A stretch of 64,000 nt of DNA from Neoceratodus forsteri (lineage: Eukaryota > Chordata > Ceratodontiformes > Ceratodontidae), in assembly GCA_016271365.2 (NCBI GenBank), contig CM057459.1, positions 486,155,501-486,219,500 of the forward strand, given 5' to 3'. Below the pieces are notes generated by a model that was not told the origin of the DNA, did no database searches, and saw only the letters and a program-made list of their open reading frames with translations. The position numbers and the translations under genes are program-made. Positions 59,690 through 64,000 of the stretch are shown piece after piece (the stretch's first letter is position 1; each line of letters opens with the position of its first letter).

Positions 59690-61074
59690 AAAAAAAAGCA
59701 CTTTAAGAATGGGAACTTGTTGGGGAATTATTATTATATGTCTTTTCCAAAGTTTCTTCTACATCTTCTGGGTCATCGAACATCACTAACTTTCCATTTG
59801 CTATGAACCTCAATTTTTGCTGGGTACAAAAAAGTGAACCTTATGCCTTTCTCTTACAGTTTTTTTTAACTGGATTGAACAGCTTTCTTTTGCTGACAGT
59901 GTCCGTGGACAGGTCAGGAAACACATTGAAATGAATATCTTGGAACTGCAGCCCCTGATCAGTTCTGGCTTTTTGCAAGATCTATTCTTTCTCTTGATAT
60001 CTATGTGGTTTAACAAAAATTGGCCTAGGAAAGTTATGTTGATGCTTATACTGTGTTCCACCTCCATGGGCTCTATCCAAAGAGATCTTGTGTTGGGGAT
60101 AGTGTTTGCCCATAGCTTCTGTTATCCATTTTTCAAAGAACGGCAGAGGATTCCCACTTCCCTACATATATTCTGGTATATTACATAACCTCAAATTACC
60201 CTGCCTGGAGTGGTCTTCCATTTCTGCTACTTTTTGAACTAGCTTTTGTAGTTGTTTTTCATGTGTCATATGTGTTTTTAGCATTTGCCCTTTAATGTCT
60301 TCAGCCTGGGAAACTCGTTCCTCTAATTCCTGAATGCGTACTGACAGGCCCTCCACTTTAATTGCGAATGTGCTGAAAGACTCGGTAACCCCCTTTATTG
60401 AGCTATTTATGTCTGCCAGTGCCTTTAGCATTTCCTCCTTCATGGCAGCCATCGCTTGCATTACCTCATTTGAATCAGACCTTTCTTCTGCATTGGGTTT
60501 CATTGTAATTATATTAGTTTCTGCAGAACCTTGGGAGCCCTGGCCCATATCTTGCAAGTCTGGTGCAAGCACATGCTCACTCACCGGGGGTCTGTGGCTA
60601 CTATCCTCCCTTAAGTTTAGTTGTATTTCTACCTCCATTATCCCCACCTCTGCTGTCACCATTTCAACAAAATCTGGTAAACTCAGTACAGTTATTGCTT
60701 CAGTATCACCATGCAAACTTTCTTGGCTTTCTGTTACTACTAGATTTTTGTTGAGCTTGTTTGTACCGTTAGTACTATTGAAACAAAATTGCTCACCTGC
60801 TTTCCTCTTGCAGTAATGCATGATTTCCCAACATGGGAAAGCCCCTTACTACTTACCAGCATGCTGGGCAGAGGCAATAGAGGTAATGTATTTACCGACA
60901 TGAATTTGGGAATACTGAGGGGGTCGCTATTCAGGTTATCTTCTTCCTGGGCAGGAATTATCACTTCAGCATTCGTTCTATTGTCTGAGATGGGATTTCT
61001 CTCTTTTTCTTCCTTTCTTGACCTTTTACTCACACAAGTAATGTCTCTGCCCCACCTAACTGCTTTGGACATAC
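59690..61074 (-). pseudogene. L1 ORF1
   Basis: The start is probably the Met at about 61074 (MSKAVRWGRD), then a frame break at about 60800 into the long frame 60821-60162. That frame carries a heptad-rich coiled coil (about residues 120-205, MAAMKEEMLKALADINSSIK and onward) and ends MEDHSRQGNLRLCNIPE, the signature joining the coiled coil to the RNA-binding core in L1 ORF1p. Downstream frames hold RAHGG near 60060 and PIFVKPHRYQEKE near 60010, the C-terminal domain. It would coat L1 RNA; this copy is frameshifted. Confidence 0.8.
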
Positions 61075-61253
61075 CGTTACCCCCACAGCGTGCGCTTTTA
61101 GATTCACAGCAAAAAACTAACAGATACTTAATTTTCAAGATACAGTGAACTGAAAGATGCCAGAATTCAGACAATTAACCACTAAACAAAACCACCATTT
61201 CACCCGAGGTTAGCGTGTCAGTGTTCTGCTCAGCTCCTCCTCGTGCATGAAGC

Positions 61254-61261
61254 TGACGTCA
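61254..61261. promoter_or_regulatory. CRE-like palindrome in the L1 5' UTR
   Basis: TGACGTCA, the perfect cAMP-response element consensus, lies 39-46 bases inside the L1 5' end, where an internal promoter would act. Functional meaning is inferred only from position and motif. Confidence 0.45.
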
Positions 61262-61310
61262 TCCCCCCAGCAGTTTACGGGGGCTGTCCCTGCTACTCTC
61301 GTCTATGAAT

Positions 61311-61949
61311 CTTTGAGCAAATTTTGCCAATTAGTAACTTCTAAAACAGCCAAAATAAATTAAAACCTACTAAACTACATTCATCTGGCTTAGTTAGATG
61401 CTAGGACATACTTACTTTGGATGACAGTGGAGCTATAAACACCCAAATATTTTGAAAATGTTCACACAATTTAACAAATAAATTGTGAAATTTTGAACTC
61501 CTGTAACTTACAATATATGTCACCAACTACCTCTCTATTTAGCAGTTTCTAAGACTCTACAAGAAAGTATGCATTTACATTTTCAATTATGTAGCTCCAA
61601 AGGTGGCTAAGTTGTAAGCATAGACATATTCTCAGAAGTTTGCACATGAATAAAAAATTGCAAGACCTTGAGCCCCAATAACTTTCCCACCTATCATCCA
61701 AATGTCATACAGCTTGACATTTGGTAGGGCCTCTTCCAAACAGTATGCATGCCACATTTCAGATCTCTAGTTATAAGACTGACCAAATTGTGACCAATCG
61801 AAGTTTCAGAAAATACAACAAAATGTCATAACATTTGATGAAATTTGTGGAAGTTTGTAAAAATTCCAAAAAATTTCATGAAATTTGTAGAATTTTGTGA
61901 AAATTCCACAAAGTCAGAATTTGCTAATTTCACATAGCCCTATTCTTTG
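61311..61949. repeat. Right part of the TAGGGCT-ended transposon
   Basis: AT-rich non-coding sequence with repeated gaaatttgtgg/gaattttgtg phrases, ending cacatagccct, the inverse of the left end at 45384. It shares phrases such as aaggtggctaagttgtaa (about 61601) with the left part. Confidence 0.55.
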
Positions 61950-64000
61950 GGGCATAACCTAGCACTTTTTGCCATTGAAGTTCAGTTGGCAAACCTTAGA
62001 CCACCTCTCTAGCCTTTTTAAATCCTTTCGTATCTCCTCAATCCCTTCTTAGCCATCTACCCTACAACAGAGCTTCATCTCCTCTGTGAAGAGACACAGC
62101 TTGCCCTGGATGCCCTCTTCAATGTCGCTGATTAAGATAATGAAGAGGACTGGACTTAGGATAGATCCCTGCATCACCCCACTTATGACTTCTATCTATT
62201 CTTATTTGACACATGTTTACCACCACACTCTGCTGTCATTCCTTCAACCAGTTTCTTTCCCATCTGTGTTCCTAGTGACACAAAAGACCTCCAGATTTCT
62301 CAGCAGTCTTCTTTATGACACTTCGGTGAAAGTCTTGCTGAAATCAAAGTAGAGTAAATCCACATTGTGGCCCATATCTGCAATCCTTGTTACCCAGTTA
62401 AAGAAAACTATCAGGCTTGTCTAACAAGTCCTCCTTGCCACAGACCCATTCTGTTTACTATCCTGTGGACCATTGCTTTCTAGGTAGTCCACATGATCCT
62501 CTTTAAATAATGACTCCATCTGTTTATCTACTACAGAGGTAAGGCTGACAGGTCTGTAATTCCTCAGCTGCTACATGTCCCCCACTCTTGTGTAGCAGGA
62601 CTATGTCCACTACCCTTGAATCTTTCGGTACTACCTCTGTCTGAATGCAGCTATTAATTAGGCCTACTAGGGATTCAGCCAATTCCACTGCCAATTCCTT
62701 GAGCACCCTTGGATGCATCCCATCCGGCCTTGAGGCCTTATCTACCTTTAGGTCTTCAAGTTCCTTCTGGACCATTTCTCTGGTAAAGACTGGCCGACTC
62801 ATTTTAGGAATGCACCTGACAACCACTTTGATACCACTTTCAGATAGGGTCCTGCTGTCTTCCCTTGTGTAGACAGAGCATAATTAATCAATAACAATGG
62901 CTGCTTTTTGTTCCTTTTTCTATATAACCCTTTCCCCTTCTTCTAGCCTAATAATATGCCCTCCTTGCTTCCTGTTTTTTTTTCACTCTTGACCTCCTTA
63001 ACAATATGCAGTTTCTTGTCTTCTTTTACCTCCCTGACTGTCCTCTTAGCATCCCTAGTTCTCATTTAGTATTCTACCCATTCCTCCTTTCCATGCTTTT
63101 CCTTGTGTGTGGTGAAAGCCTTTTCTTTGTCCTTACTGATTCTCTGACCCTTTCTGTGAACCATTTTGGTTTCTTTTATCTGTTTTGTTATGCAACAATT
63201 CTTGTGCATGACTTTGTTGCCCCGAGAATGGTCCCCTTGATTGCCCCCATCTTTCCTCTGTATCTCCAATACCATCCACCCTGGCCAGTTTATCTCGGAC
63301 CAGTTCCATCATCAGATTGAAGTCTGCTCTTCAGAAATCTATGGTTTCAGTTGTTGATAGGGCCTTTCTGGTCCCAAGGTCCAGTCTGAACCAAATGTAG
63401 TTATGGTTGATGGGCCCCAGTGCTCCTCTACCCTCACTGCAGCTACCATCTCTGAGTTGGTGAGCATTTAATCAAATATGGCCACCTGGCCATTGGGTTC
63501 CTTATCAAGCTGCACCAGCTGGCAGTCCTGCAATGTATCCAACAGGGCTTGCCTTCTAATATACCTGGTCACAGGAATGTACTAGTTAATATCTGGCAGG
63601 TTCAGATCACCCACCATTACCACTTCTCCCTTCTTTACTCCCAATGTCAGCTCTTCCCCAAGCTCATATTCTCTCTCTTCCCCTTGTCCTGGTTGTCTAT
63701 AGATCACCCCCACCCACATCTTCTTGTCTGAGGGTACCATGAGGTGAACCCACAGCAACTCATTTTCCCCTTCCTTTTTGTTCCCTGATTTGTCCATCCT
63801 CCACAGCCTCTGAACCCTCCTTGGCATATAGGGTTATGTTCCACCCCCTTTGCCCTTTTGCTCTATCCTGTCTAAATATAGTATACCTGGGACTGAAAAG
63901 TCCCAGTCATTGTTCATTGTGGCCAAAGTTTCTGTGATGGCTACTAGGTACTCCTCAGTGTCTGCCACCAATGTCTAGTGCTCACTTATTTTATTACCCA
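61950..64000 (-). mobile_element. CR1 copy H, 5' part (runs off the window)
   Basis: Minus-strand CR1 coding: endonuclease in 63827-63582 (MWVGVIYRQPGQ, MVGDLNLPDIN), linker pieces to about 62900, then the RT start in 62826-62524 (KASRPDGMHPRVLKELA), and degraded RT to 61950, with LNFNGKKC near 62000. It stops at the TAGGGCT end; the rest of the same RT is at 45383 and below. Stops and frameshifts are frequent. Confidence 0.85.

Larger units (their letters stand above)
49784..61299 (-). mobile_element. Full-length L1-clade LINE, twice interrupted
   Basis: An 11-bp exact duplication, cgtctatgaat, flanks it (49773-49783 and 61300-61310). The 3' poly(A) appears as a T-run at 49783-49792 on the plus strand. 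ORF1 (coiled coil plus L1-type RNA-binding core) and ORF2 (endonuclease, RT, C-terminal knuckle) follow in order on the minus strand. Subtracting the hAT-like insertion (50976-54013) and CR1 copy G (about 55603-58008) leaves close to 6.1 kb, a normal full-length L1. The 5' end begins agagtagcagggacagcc. A random-site duplication and poly(A) tail favour ordinary L1-type integration over a site-specific Tx1 element. Confidence 0.9.
45384..61949. mobile_element. TAGGGCT-ended DNA transposon (hAT-like), swollen by nested insertions
   Basis: The left end reads tagggctgggtaaaatt and the right end, on the other strand, tagggctatgtgaaatt. Flanking 8-mers TTCCTAGG and TTCTTTGG match at six of eight positions, the size expected for a hAT duplication. 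The flanks are the two halves of one CR1 (copy H). Both ends continue into similar AAATTTC-rich sequence with related phrases (aaggtgactaagttataa at left, aaggtggctaagttgtaa at right). Removing the MITE, CR1 copy E and the L1 with its own insertions leaves roughly 2.1 kb. No transposase is seen, so this was a non-autonomous element. Confidence 0.6.

Noticed and set aside
60334..60816. 160-codon plus-strand frame with a hydrophobic profile
   Set aside because: Antisense to the L1 ORF1 coiled coil; the heptad repeats on the minus strand explain its composition.
1..64000. CRISPR array, operon or bacterial-type defence system
   Set aside because: No regularly spaced short repeats or co-directional gene clusters. 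Content is vertebrate transposable elements throughout.

Overview
This is a vertebrate genomic window made almost entirely of transposable elements. I recognise no host exon, rRNA gene, functional tRNA gene, operon or CRISPR array. The mix is CR1, L2 and L1 LINEs, an unassigned LINE, a Penelope-like element, a Gmr1-like Ty3/Gypsy element, hAT-type DNA transposons, tRNA-derived SINEs and kilobase-scale foldback elements. That points to a large, repeat-rich non-mammalian vertebrate genome. An amphibian such as a caecilian, a reptile or a lungfish would all fit; the species cannot be fixed from the sequence alone.

Layout. 0.27-1.86 kb: GC-rich foldback element. 3-4.7 kb: a degenerate minisatellite and a (TTCC)n microsatellite. 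6.8-14.0 kb: complete minus-strand Gmr1-like LTR retrotransposon with two 1.15-kb LTRs and GCAC target duplication; integrase lies upstream of reverse transcriptase and its Gag is SCAN-like. 15.3-16.0 kb: two hairpins. 16.35-19.4 kb: CR1 copy A (+). 19.4-20.6 kb: second foldback element. 21.0-21.5 kb: tail of a pogo/Tigger-like transposase. 21.9-22.5 kb: ~300-bp tandem repeat. 22.7-32.6 kb: minus-strand LINE 'D', split by minus-strand CR1 copy C (23.5-27.6 kb), whose ORF1 keeps all three SGNH-esterase blocks. 32.57-33.04 kb: a SINE-like insertion carrying two opposed tRNA-like units and an 88-bp perfect inverted repeat. 37.2-38.8 kb: CR1 copy B (+). 39.25-40.76 kb: L2 (-). 41.2-42.6 kb: Penelope-like remnant (-). 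42.8-44.5 kb: CR1 copy F (+).

The right third is a set of nested insertions. A minus-strand CR1 (copy H) runs off the right edge to 61,950 and resumes at 45,383. Between the halves sits a TAGGGCT-ended DNA transposon (45,384-61,949). Into that went a hAT MITE, CR1 copy E and a full-length ~6-kb L1 (49,784-61,299, 11-bp target duplication). The L1 was in turn hit by a 3,030-bp hAT-like element (perfect 8-bp duplication) and by CR1 copy G, which has the longest open RT frame here (484 aa). The hAT-like element itself holds a minisatellite and a MIR-like SINE.

Nearly every coding region is broken by stops or frameshifts, so the window records successive insertions rather than an active gene system. 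The observations most worth a second look are the SCAN-like Gag with inverted pol order, the tRNA hairpin composite, the nested stack with its recoverable target duplications, and the two related foldback elements. All identifications come from reading motifs by eye; family names without visible hallmark motifs are marked as inference.
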